From contig SNVD02011440.1 in assembly GCA_013180625.2 (NCBI GenBank), positions 47,316 through 111,315 of the forward strand: DNA of 64,000 nucleotides, given 5' to 3'. The DNA is from Boswellia sacra (taxonomy: Eukaryota; Streptophyta; Magnoliopsida; Sapindales; Burseraceae). Of this stretch, positions 35,549 through 48,804 are shown piece by piece; the first letter of the stretch is position 1; every line of letters begins with the position of its first letter. Position numbers and translations under genes: made by a program. The notes beneath the pieces are model-generated. The model was not told the DNA's origin and searched no databases. It saw only the letters and a program-made list of their open reading frames with translations.

Positions 35549-38500
35549 GTGAATTGGAATAAAAAAGCATGTCAACCACCATGTGTTTTTTTTCTGTTGA
35601 AGCATTAGTATTTCCAAAACATGACTTATCGTTTCCTAATTTCTTTATATTTAAATTAATTCCTTCTTTATTTTTCCTAGAATATAAGATATTGACTATG
35701 GTCGAGAGAGCGCGTAAGACGTGTCATAGTAGATGTTTCTTGCAAAAATTGAAGTTCATTGAATTTTGAGTGCTGATTTCATTATAAAGTTGATATTTAG
35801 TACATAGAAATATACTTTCCAATTATGTGCGAAAATTTTTCATAATAACAGAACTGGATAATGTTTCTGGAGCCAGAAGAAATTTAGTTAAAAAGAGAAA
35901 GAGATAAAAGGGTATTTTTGAGAATGTCTAAAATAAATATTTCTAATATTTTTTTAATAAATTTTATTTTAAGTGGTGCTTAAATAGAGTTTTAGAGGGG
36001 CTTAAATAACAACCTTCTTGCAATTATTGTCTTAGGCGCCGTCTATGAATGGCTGAGGCCCCATATTAGATATAGAAGGCCCTAACAAAAAATGTTTTAG
36101 GCCTCATATTAAATATAGGAGGCTCCATTTATAAATGCCCGAGGCCTCATATTAAATATCCAAGGCCCCATTTATATTTAGTGCCTTAGGTCCCATGTAG
36201 TTTTCAGCCGACCCTGGACATAGTAAAACTGCAAAATCATACATACCCCCTAATCAATGATTCCCTAATTTCAAATGATCGATACCCAGGCTACATGATG
36301 GATCAATGGGTGTAGAGTGCAAACCTTCAATTTTTGTCCACCTCAGTGTAATCCAACTATTGGTGACCATTTGAACCTTTTAAGTTTTAGTTCAGAAAAA
36401 TGGGATTTGGAAGACATTGCTCAGTTGAAAAAAAAAACAAAATTCTTCGTAAATTAATCAATAAAGGAATAAAGTTTTGTTCGTGGGAGAGAGTATATAC
36501 CTTTTTTGGAGGGACAAATAAAAGAAAATAACCATAATATAAAATGATAAAAATTTAATTTAAGAAATGTTAAGGATTTAAGTTTGTACTAATAGGCTTG
36601 CAAAAGAAATGAGTGTTCAAACTATATTTGTTAGTGCAAATAATATCAATGATCAACCTGTATAATACTATTCCCAAAATGTTACTTCAAATACTTATTC
36701 CAATTACAATTGTCACACATAATTTGAGATGAGAAATGGAGATAAAGTTTTAGAATAAATACGAAGTATTATTGAATAGAAATTAAAAGATATAAAAATA
36801 TTGACCACAGTCCATAGAGGAGATAAGATGTATGTAACAATTTGAGAACTTAGGAGTTATAATTATCACAATTAATTATTTAAGATAATGAAAGTATTTT
36901 TTGTGTTATTATATTAAATAAAAATAATATACCATGTAAAAAGATTTATATGAATAATAATGATATTCATCTCAAAATTTATCTCAAATATTATACTTGG
37001 ATGATTTGTATTCAATTAATGTTTTTGTTAAATTGATGGTTTGATGATATAATGAATGATGCAGCAGTTTTAAATTATGTATCCATTTAGAATGTATGAT
37101 TTTTAGAAAAATTTGAGATATGTATCTGTATCATTATTTAAATAATGATACTTTTCTCAAATTATATCTTAAATGATGTGTATCTAATATAGGTTTGTCA
37201 AATAAAAAGTATGATGATGTAATCAGTGATATGGTGTAATTTGATAGTTTTAATTTTATATCATGTCATTTGGGATGCATAATTTTGGAATAAGTTTTAA
37301 GTGTATCACTTCTCTTATTTTTTATGTGGATGTATGTTCATTTTGTTTCAAATTTCAAAATTTTTTGTCTTTATCCTTACATTATTTCAAATTTCAAAAC
37401 ATAAAGAATAAAAAGACTTTACAAACTCAACTATATAAACTAATATGGCATTACATTGTTGGAGGAATTATATAAAAAATTAATTATATTTATTAAATTT
37501 AATTATATATATGGTAATACAAAAATATTATATCGGTTTATATGTTTAAATTTATACGAAAAACTAAATTGTAAGGCAACGCTATCTTGAATTTTATAAA
37601 AAATAAATAAATTTTATTTTATTGATTATTAAACTAATAGTTACCAAAGTGGGTATGGTTAAAATTTTGTAACTATTAATTGATTAACTAATAACTTAAA
37701 AGTAAAACTAATGAAATATACCTAGCTTGCATTAATTAAGTATATACTCAAATTCACAATCAAACTATATAAATTGAATCAATCGAGAAGAGAAAAATAG
37801 AGCATTGCCAAATATAATTAAAACAAGTGGATGAAATTGGATCGCCAAAATACAGAGAACACATCAAAGGCATTTGATTTGTTATGTTTGACATTAAGTA
37901 ATAAAAATTAAGTAATAGTGCATGTTAGACAATATATATATCAACCGAAACTAGAATAGAAAAACATAAGTATTACAATCAAATCACAGTAGATTAATTA
38001 TAAATTCGAGGCTTGTGTATCACACGATCTCTTTAAAACATATTTGCCCCTGAAGGAAGGAGTTTCGGAATCAAACAACATCCATCTCCAATGATACAAT
38101 GGAAATAAGATAGGCAACTACTATCAAGAAGTTGTCTCTGATAAATCAAAAGTGCAATAACTCTTTCACTCAAATGGAAAAAGAAAATAATCTTGATCAT
38201 ATTAATCTTTTTACGAGTTATTTTTTTTCCTACTTTTAATTCTTAGCCGATAAGAGTTATTAATGAAGTTCTCTGTCTTCATTCTTTTTGTCAATTTTCA
38301 CTTTTTCACCTACAATCTACTTAGTAAAATATAAAATTGATTTAGACATCTTATCATTTAAACGAAGCTTCACGTTTGGACTTTGAATTTCCAATTTATA
38401 AACCAAGCTTCACGTTTAGAGCGGACTTTGAATTTGCACTTTCTATCCAATTGAATGCAAACAAATACTCTTATTTACCCAAGGATTTCTTTTTAGCAAT

Positions 38501-40683
38501 TAATTAGAACGTTCATGATTGTCTTCAATCTTTCCAAAAACAAAACAAAAAACACAAAAAAAGATATATGACTGCCTCTTGAATACATTTATGACAACTT
38601 ATTAAGTCTGCAACAAATCAAAACAGTCATTTTTCTTTAGAGGAATTCATTTAATTTTTTCTTTTTCTTGAAAATAAACTAGTTATAAATATTTAACATT
38701 TAGTTGTTAAGAATCGATGTCTCTAGAAAGTGGGTGTGATGAGTAATTACTAAAACTAAAAAAATTGATCGAGAAATTGAAAAATGGGGAACAAGTCCAT
38801 TGAAAACTTTAACTAAAAATTGTAACCTTCAATTGTTTAATTAATACATATAACAAATTAAGTATGAGTGGTTGGACATACAATCTTTATTCTTTACATA
38901 GTGACACGGCATGCCAAGTTCATAGTTAACATTTTGTGCTATAAATATTTAATATGCCATTCAACCTTGCATTGTTTGAGAAGTAGTGAATATTTAATAT
39001 TTCAAAATTTAAAGAATTATTCGATATTCTATAAAGAGTTATTCAATACTTTGTAGTAATTCTTTATAAATATTTAATATTTAATACATATCAAAGTATT
39101 TGTGAAATTAAACAAGAGATTGTGCTATAAGATGGTATGTCTATTTCAACCTTGCATTATTTGATTAGTAGTCAACATGTTTGAGCCAAGGTCAAAATGT
39201 TTGCACTGTACAAATTCATAAAACCTTGCATCTTGGGTCTAGCATTATTTAATGAAAACAAATTATTGTGAAAACCTTGAGCACTTGATGACCTTGTCCG
39301 TCCGAAAGGCAAGATCAAGTTTTCTATCTTTTATATTCTTTAGTGAACTTTGAATATTCAAGGTCAAGTTACAGGTTATATATCATTCTCTTCAATGTTG
39401 TATGAATTGACACAGCAAATTATTAATTGCATTATCGTCAAATTCCAACATAATATTTTAATTAAACTTTACATTCATCGATTCTTGGATGAGTGCAAGT
39501 AAAATAATTAAGTACCGTGTACAAAGGTAAAATTATAAAATTTAAATCTTGATATATAAATGAATTTAATGAGAAAATACTTATAGTATGAAAAATATAT
39601 CATGCTTTGCTTTAAATTGTATGCAACCTAAATTATTCGTTTCAATGCTGTATTGAGTGATATTCCAGACAGCAAGAGATAAAATATTTTGGTCAGTCAA
39701 GTTTTGATGTTGAAACCCAATTTATTGTTTGTGAATAAACTAAATTCAGAAACTTTTATTAATTTATAATTAGAATTAACTAAGGATAAATATTTGAGTT
39801 TCTCAAGTCATAAATACGTTAATAACAGGTTTATTTGTGATTCTCAAAATGTCAAGAAACGTACAAGCGTAGGTTGAAGCAACTAAATTAATAACGGCTC
39901 GTAGGCATGTCATTTTCATGGACAACAAATCAAAAGATGATGTTAGCTCTTGGGTATTTTTCCATCCAAACGACAAATAAGTTATCGTTAAGTTTTCTTC
40001 TTTTTTATTTTTTAAATATAATTTATTGGAAGATAAAAATCTTGTAAACTTAAAAGTAGTGTAAACTTAGAAATTTCGTTGTTCTCACTAACTATTTCCT
40101 ATAGCTAATATTTTATTCTTTACTTTTCCTTAATTCTATCCCCTTTGTGGCCTTAACAAAATGCATATATGAAGTTTGTCATGTTTGTCACTTTCTTAAA
40201 AGTTTAAATTTAAAGTAATGAGTTTAACTTATATTTAGAACTAAGCAGAGTTCAGTTATATGATATATCAATAAGTTGTTGAATTGTCTCATATTGAATG
40301 GTTGTCTAGGGGGAGGTCTCACGTTTATAAAAATGATTGGTCTTTTTTATGCTAGCCTTTTTGAGTTAAACACTTAGTTTCTCAATAGACAATACATATA
40401 TATTATTGAGTTGATCGCACTGAATAGGATGTATTATATTCAGTTGATTACACTGAATAGGATATTATATGTGTTATAATCTTTTGGTTTATCAGAGTTT
40501 TGTTTTTTTTCTCTCCTAAAACAACACAAAAAAATGATAAATATTTGAATTCAAAAAAATATTTTGTGGCGAAAAATAAGATAAGGAAATTGAGTGATTG
40601 CATTAGTCAAAAGTCTAGGGGGATTTAACGCTTAAATTAAACTTATATATTTGGATTTACGATGTGTACCATGAATTATTTTT
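35549..40683. other. AT-rich spacer and tail of EREX-like copy 1 duplication
   Basis: 36290 to about 37900 is homologous to 45420 to about 48600 minus that copy's insertions. It is the 3' flank of the tandem duplication. 37900-40683 is AT-rich with no gene or clear repeat that I can support. Confidence 0.55.
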
Positions 40684-40688
40684 CTCTA

Positions 40689-41600
40689 TGTAAGTTCTGG
40701 ATGTATGCAGTTATAAAAGATATAACAGTCAACTGTAATGTAAATCGACACAGGAGGATTTTTACGTGGTTCGGTTATAAAACCTACGTCCACGGACAGC
40801 TTTAGAGCTGCAATTCACTATGTTCTTATTTGTACAATCTTTAGGACCTTTTACAGTGCTGACTCACTCTCACACACTGACCTAATCTTTGACAAACAAA
40901 ATCTTCACAAAGATCATAAACTCTAGTGACACTGCCCACTCTCTATCGCAGATAACTTAACAGAACACTGTTAAGTTAGACATAACACCCGACGTCAGAC
41001 GCAGAATTACATAAACACTCAACCCGCAAGTTATTCCAAGTGTCTACTAACTCACACAGACTGAAACAACAACACATGTACGATTTCTACCACTCATACA
41101 TGAATTAAAAGACTCAAAGAATCAAATCAAAGAAGAAATTCCTTTTGCGTTAAAGCTTTCTTGATTGTTGGAATGTCAAGACATAGACTCTCTCACAAAA
41201 ACACACTTAATTCAGCTAACCTGCAAATCTCTTAATCTTCACCATAAAAGCCGCCTAAATTGCCTTGTAAATATATAGTAAGAGGTCTGACCGAATCCCG
41301 TAGGAAATCCTGTAAAAATTCTAATTAAAATCATATTAGGATTAGGAGAAATAAAATAAGAAGTGTTATAAACAAATTCCAAAAGGAATTAGGACAAATA
41401 AATATTCTCCTATTCTAATTAGGATACAAGATATTATATCCTAATCTAAAGAGATATTTATTCCAAATCAAATACTTTCTAAAATATAATTCTAGAAACA
41501 TTAAAATAGAAATAAAAATAAAATTCTTCTTTTATCACAAGTTGATCAAAACTCATCATGTGCATGGCACATGTATATGTAGTAGACTTTGACACCAACA
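40689..41600 (-). repeat. Solo LTR (Copia type)
   Basis: The 912-bp segment starts TGTAAGTTCTGG and ends GACACCAACA. CTCTA flanks both sides (40684-40688 and 41601-41605). It contains the TTTTACGTGGTTCGG and AACCTACGTCC motifs common in plant Copia LTRs. No internal region or second LTR is nearby, so it is the product of LTR-LTR recombination. Minus orientation is inferred from a TATA-like run near 41270 and is tentative. Confidence 0.8.
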
Positions 41601-42573
41601 CTCTACATAAATTTTCTCAATAAATCAAACCCATCTTTTTATTTACTTTTTTCTCTAATTAAAATTAAGAAAAGCAGAGAAACTGCTTTTTAACTTTTCA
41701 CACTAACAATCACTTTAAAACTAAAATCAATAAAATACATAATGCTATAACATATACTGATTTGGTTTTCTTCGCCGGTATGAAATCCAATTCAAAATTC
41801 AAACTTGCAAGTCATTATACAGCACATCCATTAGCTTGTTGCATGTCTGCCTTTCTCAGAGTGTCGTAGCAGCTATTTCATTTCAATTGCACTATCTATG
41901 ATTATTTTTTATTTAATTTTTTATGATTATTTAGGATGAAATATTGAATTGATTATTAATTGTTTGAATGGTTGAGATTGTACTGAACATGTAGTAGTCT
42001 TAAATTCAGCTAATTTTGCACGTTAGAAGTAATCTCACAGTTGAAATTTTATAAATTTATCTGAAGATTGTTTTATAATTTGTAATTTGGGTGAGGTAAA
42101 AGGTCTGTTTAATAGTGGCCAAGCCAAAGAAAAATGGGTGTTTGAATCTTATCTAAGAAATCGAGGAAGAAGGCTAGAAGGGAATGGCATAGTAGATGTT
42201 TATATCTAATCTTCGCTAGGTGTCTTTATCTCCTATAATATCCATTTTTCTTGTCTCATGGTACATTAATTTATTTGGGTGCATTTGTTCGAGATGTGAT
42301 CTGCATGGGAAATGATAAACATGTATGTTTTGATTTAGTTGTATTATTTGAAATTTGAAGTTAATGCACACATGAAGGGAAACTTGTTCGGTGTATTCTT
42401 TTTCTGTTTTATGGGGAGTTTATTCTCAATGAGACCTGCAATGAATGGCTTTAACTTTGCTGTAAACTCCCTTAATTCTTTTCAGTTTGATTATTTGAGC
42501 CACTCGGTCCCTGCTTGGTTCCCTTTTATTCAACTTGTTTTCTTGTATGATAATGTCTACTCTCTGTTTGTAG

Positions 42574-45388
42574 GACAGTCGAGACTCTGCTTGGCCACAT
42601 GATCCTCATAGTGGATGGAGTTATTGCGTCACAGTCCCTTCTTGGTTTCTTCTACCATAATCAACAGGTGCAGATCCTGTGGTGGTATATATCTCTACCT
42701 ATCTACCATCTGTCTTATCAAGTTGAACCGTGTCACCAGAGGTCCATTAGATTTTTTTTATTTTTTATTTTTGGTTATTTGAACATGTCAAACTTATTGT
42801 GTTAATTTTCCTGGGAATTGAAACTTGACAGCAGCAATAATACGCTTTGACTTGAAATTTGAATTTTTGTTTCAGTAATCTAACCATGTTTTCTTTGATC
42901 AAGTTGACTTCTTATAGTATGTATATGTACTCTTTTTGTCCTCTTCTGGCCTTCATTCTGGTTCTACTTTAAGCTTTGTTTTATTTATTTTTTAATTTTT
43001 ATATTCTGGTTTAACATTCATTGATTACAGTTTTATAGAGTTCAAGTTGGTGGACAGTCGCCAGAAGGGATCACCACCACTTGAGGCATATTGCGAAGAC
43101 TTAACGATTTCTTAAAGTTATTCTCTGAAAGTGATGTTTCTTTTGGTAACACCCTTGAGCATATATTTTTTTATTTAGCTAGTTCCTTTGTGCAGGCTGC
43201 TTTGTTTTTTGGGGATGGAACAATGAAATAGATCTTCGTTTAGTAACTTTTGATCTTATATGAATACTGTGGTTTCATAACATTGTAAATTTTTTATTGC
43301 CTGTTGTAGGTCAAAACGGAATTTCCCGAGAAAGAACTTCCCCAAGCACCACCAAATAGGTTAATGAGATTAAAGAACAGAACACTGGTGGAAGAGGTAG
43401 ACTAAAACTTTTCATTTTCTTGTTTTTCTATATCTTGTAAATATGAGGTCAAATCTCCTCGGAGCTCACAGTCAGAATTGAAGCAGGAGCTTAGCCGCTT
43501 GATGAAAGAAAAGTTAGAAGTAGCTGTAATTTGTTCCTTCGTCACTAGTTCTTTTTATAATGTTATCCTTTATCTCAAAATGGAGATATTTCCTTAAAAA
43601 TTTGTTAAATCAATTGCAGAAGTGGAAAACTAGGGTACGGTTATATGGAGTGCCTTTCAACATTTTCTTTTGAGTGGATTTCTTTTGATTGTTCTTCTTC
43701 AAAAATTGATTTTCTAATTGTTCCTAATATGCTGAAGTTAACTTCTCTAAGCTCCTTTGGAGTCATGGTCACATGGATATCCTTGTAAATGTTGCATTTG
43801 GTCTACACAACTCAGAAAGAGCAGAAAGGAAAACCCGATGAATAGTTCAGCTGTCCTGAAAGTTCGTACACTCGAACAATTAAGAGGAGAAAGTAAACTC
43901 CCAGGAGATATGGATGGCGCAAGAGCACACTACTTGGTGCATATTGAGGGAGTGAGGCTATCAAGTAATTAGGAAAAGTACAAAAAAAAAAAAAAGTATA
44001 TCTGGTGTATGTTGTCAATGCGCAAGTGACTTAGGTTAAAATTTGATCTGGTTTCATACTCCATCAAATTAGTTTCAAGATTCACAAATTTAGACTCTTA
44101 TGGTCAGAAGACAGTCAATGTCAATGTGCAAGCTTATGGATTGCTAGTGTAACGACCGGACCCCTGGCACGTGGCACTTTGTGGCCCTTTTGCCTTCAAG
44201 AGGTGGCCCCCGTGTCAGGCTACAGTCGCACACAGTCCAGTATTGTCCGCTCTGGGTCCACCGACCCTCACGGTTTTGTCCCCCGGTACTACCCTGTCTT
44301 GGGGAACGGGGCCTTATAGGACACCCTCTATTACCCTCAAGGGATTATTCCCAGGAGCGCCTCCCCCACTCGAACCCAAGACCTCAAAGGTACTTGGCGT
44401 TCGAAGTGAGTACCATTCGGACAACTTGCCAAGTCTTTTTATGTCACATGTGGGTGCCAGGGACAAAACCGTGAGGGCCGGTGGGCCCAGAGCGGACAAT
44501 ACCTCTGAGTGTGCGACCGGACACAAAGTGCCACGTGGGGGCCACCTCTTGAAGGCGAAAGGCCACAAAGTGCCACACGGGGGCCACCTCTTGAAGTCCG
44601 GGTCGTTACATAAAAAGACTTGCCCGAATGGTACTCACTCTGAACTCCATTGACCTATGGTTCATGGGTTCGAGTGGGGGGAGGCGCTCTGGGCCTGTGG
44701 GTGCCAGGGACAAAACCGTGAGGGCCGGTGGGCCCAGAGCGGACAATACCTCTGAGTGTGCGACCGGACACAAAGTGCCACGTGGGGGCCACCTCTTGAA
44801 GGCGAAAGGGCCACAAAGTGCCACACGGGGGGCCACCTCTTGAAGTCCGGGTCGTTACAGCTAGGAGCATCTTGGTGAAAAGCAAGAAAAAGGCCATGCT
44901 TGGAGAACCATTTTGAACCTATAATGCATCTGTTTGGGTGTTTGAAGGGAAGAAGAATTTGAAACATCCTTAGACAAAGTCTTTGCGGATGTTAGAATCT
45001 TACTCATCGTAGTCTTTTTCTTCTGAGATTGTGTCAAGTTTAAGGTTTTAGATTTGCATTTTTTTTCACTTCTAGAATTCTTAAGTATACACCCAAGTCT
45101 TAGGTGGTGTCTAATATAAATTTACACATCAAAAGAAATTTAAACCGTTTCTTCTTGTGTCTTTTCCAGAGGGTTCTCCAAAAGGAAAAGCAGAGAATGG
45201 AGCATGCAAATATTGCAAATTCAAAGTTGCTGCACGAGTGTGAAATTCTTCGCAATTGGCTTCAGGAATGTAGTGTTAATTTCCTTAGTGAAGAGGAAGA
45301 TAAATTGATCGTCGATAGATCATCACCATCTGACGCAATCGATCTCTTGACAACATCTGACAATAGAATTGGACTCCTCCTTGCAGAG
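42574..45388 (+). pseudogene. EREX: EREX-like PX-domain protein gene, tandem copy 2 (exons 2-4 and late exons)
   Basis: Exon 42574-42684 gives DSRDSAWPHDPHSGWSYCVT and a TAA, ending before a GT. Exon 43031 to about 43130 gives FYRVQVGGQSPEGITTT, a TGA, then GILRRLNDFLKLFSE. Exon 43310-43396 gives KTEFPEKELPQAPPNRLMRL. Together these are the PX domain, which binds phosphoinositides on endosomes. A coiled-coil piece, SELKQELSRLMKEKLEVA, is near 43470-43530. Exon 45170-45388 is intact ([18 protein letters not shown] to [15 protein letters not shown]). The exons for the PX end and the middle region are absent here but present in copy 1. Two in-frame stops and a foldback element (44148) break it. 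Confidence 0.8.
44148..44859. mobile_element. Foldback element with TGTAACGACC/GGTCGTTACA ends
   Basis: The ends are inverted repeats and GCTAG flanks both sides (44143-44147 and 44860-44864), a 5-bp duplication. The inside is built of large inverted copies of one GC-rich sequence (GTGGCACTTTGTGGCC, CGGACAATACCTCTGAG and their complements), with an internal GTCGTTACA at about 44600. The 5-bp duplication and TG/CA ends suggest a short LTR-type (TRIM or solo LTR) origin with later palindromic rearrangement. A relative may lie at 13206-13330. Confidence 0.7.
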
Positions 45389-46533
45389 GTACATTCAATG
45401 CATTGATTTGGTTTTCCAGGCTACATGATAGCTCAATGGGTGCAGAGTGCAAACTTTCAATTTTTGTCCACCTATGGTAACTCAGATATTAATTACCATT
45501 TGAACCTTTTGAATTTTAGTTTAGAAAATTGGGATTTGGAAGAAATATTTGGTGAGTCTTTTTTATTAAAAAAACAAAAAAAAAGCTTCTTAAATTGATC
45601 AGTAAGGAAATAAAGTTTTGTTGGTGGAGAGAGAAGATACCTTTTTGGAAAGAAAAATAAAAGAAAATAACTATAATATAAAAAGATGAAAATTTAATTA
45701 AGGATATGTTGAGGATTTAAAGATCTAATGGGTTTACAAAAGAAATGAGAGTTAAAAAGGTATACCCGAGAGTGCAAATAACATCAATGATCAACCTATA
45801 AACACTTTCCCAAAATGCTACTCTAAATTCTCATTCAAAAAACACTTGTCACACATAATTTGAAATGAAATATGGAGATAAAGTTTCAAAATACATACAT
45901 AGTAGTATTAAAAGATATAAAAATATTGACCATACTCCAAAGAGGAGTTAAAATATATATAAGACTTTGAGAACTTATGCGATAATTATCACAATTAATC
46001 ATTTGACATAAGGAAAAGTATATTTTTCAAGACATTATATTAAAAAGTATATCATGTAAACATATTTTTGTGAACAATAAAGATAATCATTTCAAAATTC
46101 ATCTTGAATTTTATACCAGGATAATTTGTATTAATTCGATTAATGCCTTTGTCAAGTGGATGGTTTGATGATATAATGAATGTAGTAGCTTTAAATTCAT
46201 GTTATACCATTTGAAATGTAAAGGTTTTGAGATAAATTTTGGGATATGTATGACATCAATATTTTTATGTACTTGTATGTTCTTTTATTACAAAATTTTC
46301 AAAATTATTGTCTTTATCCTTACATTATTTCAAATTTCAAAACATAAATCATAAAAAACAATAAAAAGGTTTTATAAACTTAACTATATAAATTAATATG
46401 GTATCACATGATTAGAGGAATTATATTTAAAAAGTTAATTATTTTGATTAAAATTGATTATATATATGACAATGTAAAAATGTTACATCAATTTGAATAT
46501 TTAAGTTTGTATAAAAAAAAACTAAATTATAAG

Positions 46534-47828
46534 TAGAGATGTCAAAATTAATCGGCCGGGGATGAGTACCCGAATCCCTAGCCCGGTTTTGCCAAAGAAT
46601 TACCCAGAATTTCGGAGAATTAAGTCAGGGATAGGAAAGGAAATTTCAGGATTAACAAAATAAACAATTAATTTTCAATTATATTCAATTTGCACTTAAA
46701 TTAGACTCACATCCAACAATTTGACATCCAGCCTAATATGCCCAACAATTATAAACTAGTCCAACTCAATTAGATTATCAAATTATTTTTTATTAATCGT
46801 CAATTTTAATTTTAATTTAAAAAAAATTTCATAAAAAGGAGGCCTAAAATTTACCCTAAATCCTTAATTGAAATAAGCAGCCCACCGCCCAGCCTTCACG
46901 CCTCACTCACGCAAGGCCTCACCTCACAGCAGGGCCTCACCACACTTACGCCACAGCACCGCCGCGGCGTCGCACGTCCTCAGCTGCAAGCCTGTGCCTT
47001 TGATTCGCGGCACAACAGCACCTCACCTGCACCGTCGCACTCACGCAGCCAACCAGGCATTCAAGCAATCAGCAACTTACCCACACTCACCTCTGACCTT
47101 TTATACTAGATTAATTTGTACATTTTTTTAATATTTGATTAGTGCTATTGCTCTTTTGTTCTTCCTCAATTGACTGTGTTGTTATTGTTGTCCTTGTCTT
47201 GATAGTGTAGTACTGGTCTTTTGACGTGTTTGGTTGCTGAGAAAATGTTGAAGGTTGAAAAATGATTCTGGGATTTGGATTTTAGGATTTTACGTTTTTT
47301 GGAAGTTGATAAAGTTTGAATTTTTAACTGGGCTGAGATGGAGTTTCTTTCGTTTTCTTTCCTTTTGTATGGCGTTTTCTTTCCTTCAATATAGCAGTTC
47401 AATGCATTGTAAATTAACCAATAATTCAAAAAAAAGTTCTTTCCTTCAATATAGCAGTTCAATGCGTCTGTATAGCCGTTCAACGCTTTGCAAATTAACC
47501 TTCAATATAGCAGTTCAATGCGTCTGTAAATTAACCAATAATTCGGAAAAAAAAAATGGAGGTGCAAACCACACGATTTGAGCCTGGATTCAAGATAGTA
47601 TAAACTCCCAAAGACACCACGAAGCTAAGCCTAGCAACAGAAATTGGTTGTCAAAGTAAATATAAAATACATATTAATGATAACATCCAAGGAAAAAAAA
47701 ATTAGAAAACCAAGTAAATATCCCGAAAATTGAATTCCTCGGTCACAGGATTAAATTCTCCGATCCGATCCAGCCTAGGAATTTTTTGGGTACGGAAATT
47801 GAAAAATGCGCCGGGTTCAGGGTCGGCT
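46534..47828. mobile_element. Insertion in EREX-like copy 2 flank, hAT-like left end
   Basis: Copy 1 (near 37580) reads straight across this place, so about 1.3 kb was inserted here or deleted there. The left end TAGAGATGTCAAAATTAATC resembles hAT-like elements. The right end is not a clean inverse, so it may be eroded. The inside has a GC-rich patch (46870-47080) and a short tandem repeat (47390-47530, unit with TTCAATATAGCAGTTCAATG). Confidence 0.5.
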
Positions 47829-47853
47829 TTTGAATTTTATAACAAAATTTTTT

Positions 47854-48306
47854 AGGGATATTTCCTTTTCCCCTTGAGGTAGCTCGGATACCAACTTCCC
47901 CTCGTGTTCTTCAATATTACAACTTCCCACCTGATTTAAATTTCTGATCTACAATTAAAGGGTAAAAGAGCAATTTAAACTATAAAATTTAATTAAAAAA
48001 AGATAAAGAAATAAGAAAATCTAATTCTTTCTCTTCCCTCACGTCTCTCTCTTTCCTCAACTTTCTCTCCGCTTTCTGCCTTCAACGCTAACTTCTCTGC
48101 TTTCAACACCAACTTCGCCGCCTTCAATGCCGACTGTTGAACACAATAGGTTGGGGTTTCAAGTGAAAAACTTTCTCTTTACTTTCCCCTCACCGATCTC
48201 TTTCATATTCTCCTGACCTATCTATTTTCTCTTCTACTTTAATATTGAAAAAACATGAGGGGGAAGTTGGTTTCGGAGCTAACCTCAGGGGGGGTAAAAT
48301 ATCCCT
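47854..48306. mobile_element. MITE with 65-bp terminal inverted repeats
   Basis: AGGGATATTTCCTTTTCCCC at the left is inverted at the right (GGGGTAAAATATCCCT). The arms stay similar for about 65 bp. The tandem copy near 37600 lacks it. The superfamily is unclear because the flank is a T-run. Confidence 0.75.
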
Positions 48307-48804
48307 TCTTTTATTGTTTATTAAACTGAAAATTACTAAAGTGGGTCTGTTGAAAATTTGTGTAACTATTAATTAATTAACTAATAATTTAAAGAAAAAC
48401 CAATGAATTACACCTATTTGCATTAATTAAGTATAAACTCAAAATTCACAACCAAAGTGTATAAACTGAATTAATCGAGAAAACAAAAAATAGAGCCTTG
48501 GTAAAATGTATGTAAGACAAGTGGGTGAAAGCCCATCTTCAAAATACAAAGAACACGTAAAAGGCATTTAATTTGTTAAGTACAATCTTAAATAGTAAAA
48601 TAAATTTCTAAATAAGTTACTAGGAGGACAAAGTTGTTGGAATAGTTAATTGCTGAATCAACTCGTCGTAATGCTCAAAATTAGTGCTCATTCGGCATAT
48701 TTATTGATTTTCGTTTGTCAACTCGACATCTCTAATTAGTGTCACTCATAGCATGATAGATTTAACAAATGTCTCTATCAACTCATGTAACAATTTATTT
48801 GAAA

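Noticed and set aside
44171..44967. Several overlapping frames on both strands
   Set aside because: They lie in the palindromic GC-rich element, where inverted copies give mirrored frames; no protein family is visible.
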